Source: Pseudobdellovibrionaceae bacterium (GTDB taxonomy: Bacteria; Bdellovibrionota; Bdellovibrionia; Bdellovibrionales; UBA1609). Taken from it: a stretch of DNA of 64,000 bases. The DNA lies in contig CANEZP010000001.1 in the NCBI GenBank assembly GCA_947444305.1, forward strand, positions 144,151 through 208,150, in the 5' to 3' direction. Both the position numbers and the translations under genes were made by a program. The number at the start of each line of letters is the position of its first letter. Position 1 is the first letter of the stretch. Below, one piece after another: positions 1 through 8,832 of this stretch. Below the pieces are notes generated by a model. It saw nothing but the letters and a program-made list of their open reading frames with translations, made no database searches and was not told the origin of the DNA.

Positions 1-138
1 GCGGCGTTTGTTGCCGTTTTCACCAGGGGGGTAGGGGCGTCTTTCCAAGGCACCGGGTTTGCCCAGGCCGGGAAGTTCTGTTCCCAAACGACGTTGTACT
101 TTAAAGCGCGCGACTTTACCGATTCTGACTCGTGACAT
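1..138 (-). CDS. rpsD: 30S ribosomal protein S4, N-terminal part (runs off window)
   Basis: The reverse strand from an ATG at 138 gives 46 codons open to the window edge. They begin MSRVRIGKVARF and contain the S4 hallmark ALERRPYPPGENG. S4 binds 16S rRNA and starts small-subunit assembly. The N-terminus has no cysteines, so this is the zinc-free form. AAAGG lies 7 bases before the start. The rest of the gene lies outside the window. Identification rests on the ALERR-PPG signature. Confidence 0.85.
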   Translation of the reverse strand, partial: MSRVRIGKVARFKVQRRLGTELPGLGKPGALERRPYPPGENGNKRR

Positions 139-224
139 CTATTAACCTTTACTAGTTATCTATCGCGTGAGCGACTGATGTGCGTTATTTGAAGATCAGG
201 TCATAGCAAGGTGACGCGAGGCGA

Positions 225-3053
225 TCAAGGCGTTTTGTTCTCCAAGGGATTTAAACCCCCAAAACCAAAGCCGAAAAAGGGAGATAACCCGCCCCCGAAG
301 CGGTCATTAAAGCCATAATAAAGCCCAAAAGTCAGGCTCAAAGGCAAATGGTAGAGGCTGGTGGTGTTCAAACGCAGCTCCGCGCCCGAACCCACGTAGT
401 TCTCGGACATACTCGTCCGGACGTAGCGAGCGCGGCCCTGATCGTAGCCCGCGCCGTCGACGGCCATCATATCGGTGAAAAACGCCAACTCCAGGCCGCG
501 TAAAAAGACGGGAAAGGTGCCGAAACCCTTGTCGAAATCGGTCAAGGGAAGGGCGTACTCCAGATTCGCGTTCACAATCTTACGGCCCACGAAGGTGCCC
601 GATGGGTAGCCGCGCAATAAAAAGTTCGAATTGGCCAGATTGATCAGATAATTTCCGCCGACGTTGCGGTCGCCCAGGTCGACGATCGTGTTGGTCGGTT
701 GCTGGGGGGCGAGTGCGCCGCGGGCTTGAAAGAACACGCGTTGTTTGCCGAAAACGGTGGCCTGGGTCGCGACGTGCGCGTAGGTACGTGCGTACTTTAA
801 GTAATCATCTTGCTCAATGTATTCGGTGTGCCGGAGTTCGGCGTGGTAGCCGAAGCGCTCGTTGAGCGGATTTTGTAATCTCGAATATTCAATCGAGGCC
901 GTGGGACCCAGGCGTTTATACTCAATGGCGCCGCGTTTCGTATCTCCGTAGCCGGCGCCGAGGGATAAATTCACGAAGCGGGAATAGAACGGCCATTCGG
1001 GAATTAGGCTCACCGCGGCCGCTTGGCTTTCGACAACGAGACCGCTAGCGCCGAGGTAACTCACGGACCGGTTATACCCAAGACCCATGCCCACCGGAGT
1101 GGAAGAGTTCGCGTACGAAAATCCGTAGCTGGGCTTATCGGTGACCGTATCGAACGAAGCGTTGAGGGTGTACTGATTGCGGCCGAGCGGATCTTGATTC
1201 GCGGTCATGCCCTGAAAGATTAAACCATCTTCGACCTGGTAGATGAACGGAATCCAGTAGCGCGGTAACATGTACGAAAGCGGCGAGAAGCTTTCTTCCT
1301 CAACCTTTACTTTGGTGGTCAGAGGCTTAGGCGCGGTCTCCCACTTCGGCTGTTCGAGCTTCGGCGGATTGTAATTTTCAAATGGAATCGCTTTGATACG
1401 ACGTCCCTCGCCCGTCAGTTCCGACACGATCAGCTCGCGGCGCTGGGGATCGAAGTCCACCGTCTGGATATCGGTCAGCGTGTTACTGCGCGCTTGGACC
1501 GAGCCATTTTTTATTTGATAAACGTTGCGCGCATTCGTGAGCGCGTCGGTCACGAAGAGGCCTTCGCTCGTGAAGCGGGAATTCTGCGCGGAGCTAAGAG
1601 TCTCGTTGAAGGGCGAAACTTTCTTGCTACGCACATTGATCATGTGCAATTTCTCGCGACCGCTTTTTTGCCGTACCGAAAAAACGACGTCGTTATCGTT
1701 GATGAACTCGGGCCACGATAAGCGCTGGTACAAATTGCCGATCAGAAGCGAACGTATTTTAAAATCATTCATATCGAGCAACATAAGACGGTTGCGACCG
1801 CCTTCGTTCTGAATGAAGGCGATCTTGTCACCCTTAGGCGAGGGGCCGGGTTCTTGCGCGCGGGCTTGCGTCGTCAAGCGGCGTTTTTCTTTCGTGTGGA
1901 TGTCGTAGGTCCAAAGGTCACGGTAAGAGCCGTAAGGGTATTTGATGTCGATCTGGTCAAAGACGAAACGGTCGTTCGTCATCCAGTGAACACGCAGGCC
2001 GCCCACCGCTTTGAACAAACGTTCGCTCTCGATTTCGTGGAACGGTTTTTTTTCTTCCGAGCGCGTTTTCATGCGCACTTCGCTACCGGCGCCGGGGCGT
2101 GATAGCCAGTACAACAGCCGGTTCCCGTCGGGGCTGACGGCAAAGATATTCTGCTCACCCTTCTCTTCGGTGATCGTTACGCCGGACTGCTTGCCCGCGG
2201 CCTCAATCGCTTCGATTTGTTTTTTGCCGGTCTCGGTGATCGTATCTAGGGTGTGCCGTAAAAATTGATCGGGAGTTTTGGTGGTTTGTTCAAGTACGGG
2301 TCCGTTCAAGAAGAAAGGTAAGCGGCGCGAATAATTCTGGTTCCAAATGTCGATGACCGGAAAACCTTTTTCACGCTGCGCTTGATCCCACCACCACGCG
2401 CCGTACAAATAGGGACGCCCGCCGTGCGGCCAGGAACTTAAACCGGCTTCGTTGATGCGCGAGACATTCTCGTCTTTGAATTTGTCCATCAGGATTAGCG
2501 CGCGCGCCGAACCCGAAGTCTCGCTCGATTTTAAGCGGCCGTGGTCACTCAAAGAGCTCTCTAAATTCACGGCCAAACCTTCGAGCCACCAGCGAGGCAG
2601 CACGGCGTTGGGGCGAACGACGGTACCGAAGATCCACTTGAGCGGCACGTAGATGCCGTGCGCGGGGTACATATTCAAGATGTGCGTGTACTCGTGCAAC
2701 ATCATCTCGAACGCCCAGTCGCCGTACTCGTCGACCGAATCGAGCGTGGACGGGAGAACCGGGTAAACGGTAATGTGCGGGTAGGGCAAGAAGTTCGCGA
2801 GTCCGTTGCTGCCGTCTGCGTCATCCTTCAATAAGATGATCGTACGCGCGGGGCTTTCCTTAAAAATCGGAAATAACAATTCATGTGCCTGCTCAGCCGC
2901 GAGGATGTAACGCTTGGCTAATTCTTTTTGATCGCCGCCTTTGTCGCTCCGGTAAATCAACTCAAAGTGCGGGCTGGTCAAAACATTGAACGACCAGGCC
3001 GGATTCGTGGCGTGGGCCTGACCCAGCAGCAGCGACAAAAGCAAAACGATCAT
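225..3053 (-). CDS. Secreted metallopeptidase-propeller-beta-barrel outer-membrane protein
   Basis: A 942-residue exported protein in three parts. After a short signal peptide (residues 1-15, ending AHA) comes a gluzincin-type peptidase domain with HEYTH at about 120-124 and the downstream ligand Glu in WWLEGLA near 158. A TolB-like beta-propeller with repeated SPDGNRL / SPKGDKIAF strands spans about 280-560. The C-terminal third resembles an Omp85/surface-antigen barrel, with the LLRGYPSGTF and NANLEYALPL motifs. I expect surface or outer-membrane proteolysis. The ATG at 3053 overlaps the transporter stop (ATGA), so translation is coupled. The longer open frame upstream lies inside the transporter gene and is spurious. 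Confidence 0.8.
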   Translation of the reverse strand: MIVLLLSLLLGQAHATNPAWSFNVLTSPHFELIYRSDKGGDQKELAKRYILAAEQAHELLFPIFKESPARTIILLKDDADGSNGLANFLPYPHITVYPVLPSTLDSVDEYGDWAFEMMLHEYTHILNMYPAHGIYVPLKWIFGTVVRPNAVLPRWWLEGLAVNLESSLSDHGRLKSSETSGSARALILMDKFKDENVSRINEAGLSSWPHGGRPYLYGAWWWDQAQREKGFPVIDIWNQNYSRRLPFFLNGPVLEQTTKTPDQFLRHTLDTITETGKKQIEAIEAAGKQSGVTITEEKGEQNIFAVSPDGNRLLYWLSRPGAGSEVRMKTRSEEKKPFHEIESERLFKAVGGLRVHWMTNDRFVFDQIDIKYPYGSYRDLWTYDIHTKEKRRLTTQARAQEPGPSPKGDKIAFIQNEGGRNRLMLLDMNDFKIRSLLIGNLYQRLSWPEFINDNDVVFSVRQKSGREKLHMINVRSKKVSPFNETLSSAQNSRFTSEGLFVTDALTNARNVYQIKNGSVQARSNTLTDIQTVDFDPQRRELIVSELTGEGRRIKAIPFENYNPPKLEQPKWETAPKPLTTKVKVEEESFSPLSYMLPRYWIPFIYQVEDGLIFQGMTANQDPLGRNQYTLNASFDTVTDKPSYGFSYANSSTPVGMGLGYNRSVSYLGASGLVVESQAAAVSLIPEWPFYSRFVNLSLGAGYGDTKRGAIEYKRLGPTASIEYSRLQNPLNERFGYHAELRHTEYIEQDDYLKYARTYAHVATQATVFGKQRVFFQARGALAPQQPTNTIVDLGDRNVGGNYLINLANSNFLLRGYPSGTFVGRKIVNANLEYALPLTDFDKGFGTFPVFLRGLELAFFTDMMAVDGAGYDQGRARYVRTSMSENYVGSGAELRLNTTSLYHLPLSLTFGLYYGFNDRFGGGLSPFFGFGFGGLNPLENKTP

Positions 3054-4288
3054 GCAACACTCCGCGCGGCGCGCCCGCTCAGCAATAGCAAAATTCCACC
3101 GGCGATGAAGAACAGCGTTAAGATCAAAATGCCCGCGCGGGGATTGCCCGTAACGACGCCGACGTACCCGACTAAAAAAGGCCCCAGGATGCTCGAGAAT
3201 TTTCCGATCATGTTGAAGAAGCCGAAGTACTGCGCCGATTCTTCGGGCGTGACCAATCTTGCGTAGTAGCTGCGGCTGAGCGCCTGAATTCCGCCTTGCA
3301 CTAAACCGATGACGGCGGCGATCACGAAAAACTCGGCGGCGCTGCTCAAGTAATATGCGTAGATGGTGACTGCAAGGTAAGCGACTAAACAAATCCAGAT
3401 GCCTTTGACCGGCGAGTATTTTTCGGCAATGCGGCCGAAGACGATCGCCGCGGGGAAGCCGATGAATTGCACGAGCAAAAGCGCTTTGATTAGGTCACCG
3501 TCGGCGAGGCCGATGGACATGCCGTAATCGACCGCCATTTTAATGATGGTGTTGACCGCATCGTTATAGAGCAGAAAACCAAGCAGGAAAAAGAGAAGCG
3601 GTTTGTGATCTTTTAGTTCGCGGATTTGCCGAAGAAGCTCGACGCCGCTTTGTTTAATATTCGTCAGCAGTCCCGCGCGCGTGCGGGCCGGCCACTCGGG
3701 CACGAAAAAGAATAACGGCAGCGAGAACAGCAGCCACCATACGCCGACCGTCACGAATGAGAACTTAATCGCCGCCACCCCGTCGGTAAAACCAAACCAC
3801 TCCGGCTTCGTGTACATCACGACGTTCACGGTAAAGAGCAATCCGCCGCCGAGGTAACCGAGCCCGTACCCGAGCGCGGAGACGCGGTCCAACTCCTTTT
3901 CACCGGCGACTTGCATGAGCAAGGCATCGTAAAAGGGAAGCGCGCCGTTGAAACCGACGATGCCCAACGCGAAAAGGCCTAGCGCCCAAACCCACTCGCC
4001 CTGGCCGACTAAACCGAGGCCGGTCGAAGCCGCGATGCCGATAAGAGTGAAGAACAGCAAAAAGCGTTTACGGTAAGCGCCTTGATCGGCGACCGCGCCG
4101 AGCGTGGGCGCCAGGATCGCGAGCAGTAAACACGCGACAGAATTCGTAATTCCTAAAGCGTAGGTGCTTTCGGTAACCGAAAAACCGGCGCTCCAGTATT
4201 TTTTAAAGAAGAGCGGGAAAAAGCCGGCGAGGACGGTCGTCGCGAAGGCCGAGTTGGCCCAGTCGTAAAGCGCCCAGGACCAAATCAT
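3050..4288 (-). CDS. MFS transporter, UMF1/Atg22-like family
   Basis: A 412-residue inner-membrane protein with about 12 hydrophobic segments. Its N-terminus MIWSWALYDWANSAF is the signature of UMF1-type major facilitator proteins, which resemble the vacuolar amino-acid exporter Atg22. The substrate cannot be read from sequence. I chose the ATG at 4288 because AAAGGA lies just before it and it overlaps the upstream gene's TGA (ATGA). It is the middle gene of a three-gene operon ending in a secreted peptidase. Uptake of released amino acids or peptides would fit but is inference. Confidence 0.85.
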   Translation of the reverse strand: MIWSWALYDWANSAFATTVLAGFFPLFFKKYWSAGFSVTESTYALGITNSVACLLLAILAPTLGAVADQGAYRKRFLLFFTLIGIAASTGLGLVGQGEWVWALGLFALGIVGFNGALPFYDALLMQVAGEKELDRVSALGYGLGYLGGGLLFTVNVVMYTKPEWFGFTDGVAAIKFSFVTVGVWWLLFSLPLFFFVPEWPARTRAGLLTNIKQSGVELLRQIRELKDHKPLLFFLLGFLLYNDAVNTIIKMAVDYGMSIGLADGDLIKALLLVQFIGFPAAIVFGRIAEKYSPVKGIWICLVAYLAVTIYAYYLSSAAEFFVIAAVIGLVQGGIQALSRSYYARLVTPEESAQYFGFFNMIGKFSSILGPFLVGYVGVVTGNPRAGILILTLFFIAGGILLLLSGRAARSVA

Positions 4289-5415
4289 TTTCCTTTTTGT
4301 TGTGTCCACCAATTGTTCCAATACTCGGTCGTTTTGTTTTTTTCGGCTATGGGCATCGACGGTTTATAAAGAGGACCTTTGGGGTTTTGCGTCTTTAAAA
4401 TCTGCCCGGCGATGCGTTTTAGCTCTTCGTCGCGTGATCGATAAAGCACCTGCACCATGACGCCCGAGGTTTCGACCGAAGGTTTGCGTTTGAGGCGGCT
4501 TAGCGCCACGCGTTTGTTGTCGGTGTTTTCTTCGGGATCTAAAACCATCGCGTGGTAAAGGTCGCGAAGATTGCGCGACCAGCCGCCCTCAAGTTTATCG
4601 AGCGCGTCGGTGCGCTCCTCGGCGCCGGCGTTTTTATTTTGCAGCACGCGAATCTCAGGGCTGAAGCGATCCTCGAGTAGAGATTGGTCGAAGTCGTACC
4701 AAAAGCTCCAATCGTCCGAGGCAACGAGCCAGGTGTAGCCGGGTTTCTTAACGGCCCACATCACCTTCGTCACTTTATAAAACTCGTAAGTTTGCCCGCC
4801 GCTCGTGATAATCATCTTTGGTTTGCCGGCGACGATGTCCGTCTGCACGCGAAGGCGAACGACGAAATCGCGCAGGGAGTTTTCAACCTGCTCGATAAAA
4901 TCCCAATTAAGCAGTTGGCCCTTAGTTTCGCTCTGCCACTGTTCGCCTTCTTTGCGGATATCGAGAACCTTTACGCCCTGACGAAAGATTTTGACGGGTG
5001 AATTTAAGCGGATCGTGTCGCGGGCTTTACCGATCAGAAAATCGCGGTGAACGGGGAAGAAGAACAGTCCATCGCCGCCGACGTTCATGCAGAACTTGCC
5101 GTCACTAACGATTCCCTGACGCACGTAGAGCGACCGCGCTTTGCCGTTTTCGGTGACGACGGCGTCGGGCTTACCTTTAAGCGTTGGGCATTCGTTACCG
5201 AGCGGGCTGTCGAGCACCGGCCATAAATCGGTGAGTGCGGTCAATATCGTGGGTTTACCGTCAACGGTGCCCGCCGTCTTGGATTGAACGGTCACGTCGA
5301 AGGTGTCGTAAGCACTTTTTATGTTTAGTTTGCGCGTTCCTTGGGCAGTGGCCGAGACTACTGAAAAAACTAGACCCGCGATTAACCACGCGGCCGAAAA
5401 ACTTTGTGCACTCAA
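4285..5415 (-). CDS. Secreted protein of unknown function
   Basis: A 376-residue protein with a signal peptide (about 1-24, ending SATAQG). It starts at a TTG preceded by a strong GGAGGG site with 7-base spacing. The body is soluble and mixed alpha/beta. The C-terminal quarter (about 275-340) is helical and repeat-like, reminiscent of HEAT repeats. No catalytic motif is visible. It heads the operon with the UMF1 transporter and the peptidase-barrel protein, and its stop overlaps the transporter start. I do not recognise the family. Confidence 0.7.
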   Translation of the reverse strand: MSAQSFSAAWLIAGLVFSVVSATAQGTRKLNIKSAYDTFDVTVQSKTAGTVDGKPTILTALTDLWPVLDSPLGNECPTLKGKPDAVVTENGKARSLYVRQGIVSDGKFCMNVGGDGLFFFPVHRDFLIGKARDTIRLNSPVKIFRQGVKVLDIRKEGEQWQSETKGQLLNWDFIEQVENSLRDFVVRLRVQTDIVAGKPKMIITSGGQTYEFYKVTKVMWAVKKPGYTWLVASDDWSFWYDFDQSLLEDRFSPEIRVLQNKNAGAEERTDALDKLEGGWSRNLRDLYHAMVLDPEENTDNKRVALSRLKRKPSVETSGVMVQVLYRSRDEELKRIAGQILKTQNPKGPLYKPSMPIAEKNKTTEYWNNWWTQQKGK

Positions 5416-5442
5416 CGCGAATCCCTCCGCCTGGTATTTCGT

Positions 5443-6105
5443 CTACTTCCTTGGTCTGACCTCTATCTTAGGCGGAATTGTGAAAAGGTCTACAATATGG
5501 TTCTCAACTTTGCGTTTTTCTTCCGGGTTCAAAAGCGACTTTTTGTAGGCTTTCTCTTGAAAGTGGTCCATGCGCATCTGGCTCGTTACGCAGCCGAACA
5601 AAAGGCTAGCGAGCGTTGCGGGATCACGGTCTTGGGCGACGACGCCGGTCTTTTGCCCCTGTTTGAAGAACTCAACGAGCATGTTCAAGATCTGCAAAAA
5701 GCTTTCGCGGAAGATATGCTCGGCCGGGGAATGCAAGCGGTCAAACTCGCGCATCAAGATTAACCCGGTATCGCGATCTTCCAAAAACAGCGCAAAGATA
5801 CCGTCCAGGAACATCTGCAAACGGACCCGGAACTCGGTCTCGTTTACGGCGGTGGTCAAAACTCTTTGCGCCATCATCAGGGAATTTTGCGCGATTTCCT
5901 CAATGCAAGCCTTGTAAAGTCCTTCTTTTCCTTCAAAGTAATAACTGATCATGGAGGAGTTGATTTTCGCCTCATCGGCAATGTCCCGGATCGTGGTTCC
6001 GTTCAGGCCCCTACGTGCGAAGAGCACCCGGGCCGCGGCGAGAAGCTGGCCACGGGCGGGGAGAATCTTGGGGCGCTGTTTCAATGCGGAACGCTTCTTT
6101 TTCAT
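5443..6105 (-). CDS. TetR/AcrR-family transcriptional regulator, likely repressor of fadE
   Basis: A 220-residue regulator. The N-terminal helix-turn-helix (about 20-65) reads TTIRDIADEAKINSSMISYYF, the classic TetR recognition element. The C-terminal helical region should bind the inducer. The ATG at 6105 (MKKKRS) is preferred over a TTG 42 bases further upstream, though neither has a strong ribosome site. It is divergent from fadE across an 84-base region that holds a perfect inverted repeat. I infer control by acyl-CoA or fatty acids, as for FadR/PsrA-type TetR proteins. Confidence 0.88.
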   Translation of the reverse strand: MKKKRSALKQRPKILPARGQLLAAARVLFARRGLNGTTIRDIADEAKINSSMISYYFEGKEGLYKACIEEIAQNSLMMAQRVLTTAVNETEFRVRLQMFLDGIFALFLEDRDTGLILMREFDRLHSPAEHIFRESFLQILNMLVEFFKQGQKTGVVAQDRDPATLASLLFGCVTSQMRMDHFQEKAYKKSLLNPEEKRKVENHIVDLFTIPPKIEVRPRK

Positions 6106-6130
6106 GACTGGGTCAGTATTGATCGGTTGG

Positions 6131-6159
6131 TTGACAATTTCAATCAAGCGATTGAAAAT
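6131..6159 (+). promoter_or_regulatory. Predicted sigma70 promoter of fadE
   Basis: A consensus TTGACA -35 box (6131-6136) is followed after 17 bases by GAAAAT (6154-6159), a 4/6 match to the -10 consensus. The start codon of fadE lies 30 bases downstream. The TetR-type inverted repeat occupies the spacer. Confidence 0.55.
6138..6157. promoter_or_regulatory. Inverted-repeat operator for the TetR regulator
   Basis: The sequence reads TTTCAATC, AAGC, GATTGAAA: two perfect 8-base arms with a 4-base centre. It lies between tetR and fadE and inside the -35/-10 spacer, so bound repressor would block polymerase. Family knowledge: TetR proteins commonly autoregulate through such sites. Confidence 0.7.
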
Positions 6160-6189
6160 TTAAAAAGGTACAAAACGGAGGTCCGTAAT

Positions 6190-8757
6190 ATGGATGAACT
6201 ATGGGCGCAATACTCGGGATTTTTCCTGAGTGAGCAGGTGTTATTGCCGGCCATTTTAGGCACGGTCGCGGTCTTTCTAACGATCGCGTATTTTGGTTTG
6301 CCTTTCCTTCTTTGGGTCGTGGCCGGTACGGTCGCGCTCGTTGGATTCGGCGCGCCGCTTTGGCTGACCATCGCGTTTCTCGCGGTGTCGGCGATCTTCC
6401 TGATCCCGCCGGTTCGTACCGCGTTGGTGTCGGGTCCGTTGATGAAAATCATGAAGGCCGCGAAGATGATGCCGGTCATTTCGGCGACCGAGCGCACGGC
6501 CCTCGAAGCCGGCGTCGTTTGGATGGAGAAAGAATTATTCTCCGGTCATCCTAATTTCAAAACGATGTTGAATCAGCCCGTATCGAAATTGACGGCTGAA
6601 GAACAAGCGTTCCTTGATAACGAAACCGAACAGCTTTGCCAAATGGTCGACGAATACGAATACTACCGCACCAAACAGATGGATCCAAAGGTGTGGGAAT
6701 TTATTCGCCGCAAAGGTTTCTTGGGGATGATCATCCCGAAAGAACACGGCGGAAAAGGTTTCTCGGCCTCGATGCACTCGGCCGTTATCCAAAAGATTTC
6801 TTCACGCTCGATCGCGACCACGATTTACGTAATGGTCCCGAACTCACTCGGCCCGGCGGAACTTCTCGTTCACTACGGAACCGACGCGCAAAAGAAAAAG
6901 TACCTTCCGCGCTTGGCCAACGGCGACGAAATTCCCTGTTTCGGTTTGACCGAGCCCATGGCCGGCTCCGACGCCGGTTCGATCACTTCCGACGGTGTGT
7001 TGTTTAAAGGCGAAGACGGCAAGATCTATATCCGCTTGAACTGGAACAAACGTTGGATCACGCTGGCGGCGATCTCCACTTTGATCGGCTTGGCTTTCCG
7101 TTTGCGCGATCCCGAAAACTTGCTCGGCAAGGGCGAAGATCTCGGTATTACTTGCGCGTTGATCCCCTCGAACCTTAAAGGCGTCGTCATCGGCCGCCGC
7201 CACGACCCGCTCGGCGTTCCGTTTCACAATTGTCCTACGCAAGGTCACGACGTCGTTATGTTGGCCGAAGACGCCATCATCGGCGGTCACGGCGGCGCGG
7301 GCAGCGGTTGGAAGATGTTGATGGAATGCTTGGGCGCCGGTCGCGGGATTTCGTTGCCCGCACAAAGCGCGGGCGGTAGCAAACTCGCCGCGCGCGTTGC
7401 CGGTAACCACGCTTACTTGCGCAAGCAGTTCGGTGTTTCGGTCGGTAAATTTGAAGGCGTCGAAGAACCTTTGGCGCGCATCGCCGGTGGCGCTTACTAC
7501 CTCGAAGCCATGCGCCGCTACGTTCTCTCGGCCTTGGATCAACACATTTCGCCCTCGGTCGTTACCGCAATCGCTAAGTACAACGCGACCGAAGTGGGAC
7601 GCGCATTGATCAACGACGGTATGGACATCCTCGGTGGTGCGGCCATTTCGATGGGCCCGCGCAACACTTTGGCGATTACCTACATCGGTACGCCGATCGG
7701 GATTACGGTTGAAGGCGCGAACATCATGACCCGTACGTTCATGATTTTCGGCCAGGGCGCATTGCGCGCTCACCCTTACGCTTTTAAAGAAGTGAACGCG
7801 GTTGAAGCCAACGATAGCAAAGCGTTCGACGAGGCCTTCTGGGGCCACATCGGTCACGTCGTGCGTAACCTTACGCGCTCGATCGTGTTGAGCATCACGC
7901 GCGCGCACCTCGCACTTTCTCCCGTCGGCGGCCCTTCGCGCCGTTACGTGCAAAAGCTCGGTTGGGTGTCGGCAACCTTCGCCTTCATGTCGGATTTGAG
8001 CATGGGTTTGCTCGCCGGTGATTTAAAAGTAAAAGAGAAGCTGACCGGCCGCTACGCCGACGTCTTGTCGTGGATGTTCATCGCTTCGGCGACGATCAAA
8101 CGTTTCGAAGACGAAGGCCGCAAGCCCGAAGATAAAATGTTGCTCGATTTCTCGATGGCCGTGGCCTTCCAGAAAATCCAAGATGCCTTCGACGGTATCT
8201 TCGGCAACATGTACGCTTCTTCGTTGCCCTGGATCGTACGCGAACCGATTTACTGGTTCTTTAAAGGTCCGGTTCGCTGGTGGAGCCGCTTGAATTTCGT
8301 TGGCCTCGCGCCGACGGATCGCCTCACTCATCGCATCGCCAACGGTTTGCTGACCGACGAAGCTCAGCGTGATCGTCTTACCGACGGTATGTACATTCCC
8401 ACTTCGGTGACGGAAGGCCTTGGCCGTTTAGAGCACGCGTACAAAATCGCGCGCCAAGCTGAGAACGTCGAGAAGAAAGTTCGCGCGGCCGTCAAAGCGA
8501 AAACTCTGAAGAAGAAATCACCCACGTTGTTGCAAGACGCTTTGCAAGCCGGCGTGATCACTTCGGCCGAGCATAAGTTGATCGCCGAAGCCGAAGCGCT
8601 GCGCTTGGACGCGATCCAGGTCGACGACTTCAGCGAGCAAGAATACGTTTCGGGTCACCACGCACCGGCCGCGTCGTCCTCGAGCGGCGGTTCGGGCAGC
8701 GGTGGTTCGGGCGGCGGCGCTTCGAAGCCTTCGCCCATGAGCGCCGCGGGTAAGTAG
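6190..8757 (+). CDS. fadE: Acyl-CoA dehydrogenase FadE
   Basis: An 855-residue FadE-type acyl-CoA dehydrogenase (the E. coli protein is 814), which catalyses the first step of fatty-acid beta-oxidation. It has N-terminal membrane segments (about 15-80), then the dehydrogenase core with FGLTEPMAGSDAGSIT near 255 and the GGAAISMGP region, then the long FadE-specific C-terminal domain. The ATG at 6190 has GGAGG 8 bases upstream. The longer open frame runs back through tetR and is not real. The last ~25 residues are a Gly/Ser-rich tail, which is unusual. A terminator follows. fadI at 15.3-16.6 kb supplies the thiolase step. Confidence 0.93.
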   Translation: MDELWAQYSGFFLSEQVLLPAILGTVAVFLTIAYFGLPFLLWVVAGTVALVGFGAPLWLTIAFLAVSAIFLIPPVRTALVSGPLMKIMKAAKMMPVISATERTALEAGVVWMEKELFSGHPNFKTMLNQPVSKLTAEEQAFLDNETEQLCQMVDEYEYYRTKQMDPKVWEFIRRKGFLGMIIPKEHGGKGFSASMHSAVIQKISSRSIATTIYVMVPNSLGPAELLVHYGTDAQKKKYLPRLANGDEIPCFGLTEPMAGSDAGSITSDGVLFKGEDGKIYIRLNWNKRWITLAAISTLIGLAFRLRDPENLLGKGEDLGITCALIPSNLKGVVIGRRHDPLGVPFHNCPTQGHDVVMLAEDAIIGGHGGAGSGWKMLMECLGAGRGISLPAQSAGGSKLAARVAGNHAYLRKQFGVSVGKFEGVEEPLARIAGGAYYLEAMRRYVLSALDQHISPSVVTAIAKYNATEVGRALINDGMDILGGAAISMGPRNTLAITYIGTPIGITVEGANIMTRTFMIFGQGALRAHPYAFKEVNAVEANDSKAFDEAFWGHIGHVVRNLTRSIVLSITRAHLALSPVGGPSRRYVQKLGWVSATFAFMSDLSMGLLAGDLKVKEKLTGRYADVLSWMFIASATIKRFEDEGRKPEDKMLLDFSMAVAFQKIQDAFDGIFGNMYASSLPWIVREPIYWFFKGPVRWWSRLNFVGLAPTDRLTHRIANGLLTDEAQRDRLTDGMYIPTSVTEGLGRLEHAYKIARQAENVEKKVRAAVKAKTLKKKSPTLLQDALQAGVITSAEHKLIAEAEALRLDAIQVDDFSEQEYVSGHHAPAASSSSGGSGSGGSGGGASKPSPMSAAGK

Positions 8758-8795
8758 GCCGCAGGTCGTTCGTAGTTATAATTTTGGTAAGTAGG

Positions 8796-8823
8796 AAAGA
8801 GCGGGGAGACCCGCTCTTTTTTT
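8796..8823 (+). terminator. Rho-independent terminator of fadE
   Basis: A perfect 10-bp stem AAAGAGCGGG / CCCGCTCTTT with a GAGA loop is followed by a T-run. It lies 38 bases after the fadE stop and may also block reading from the convergent gene at 8833. Confidence 0.85.
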
Positions 8824-8832
8824 ATTCAATCG

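Noticed and set aside
6844-7953. Long 369-codon minus-strand open frame inside fadE
   Set aside because: Composition is His/Arg/Ala-rich as expected of an antisense frame in GC-rich coding DNA; no domain, no ribosome site, and fadE is certain.
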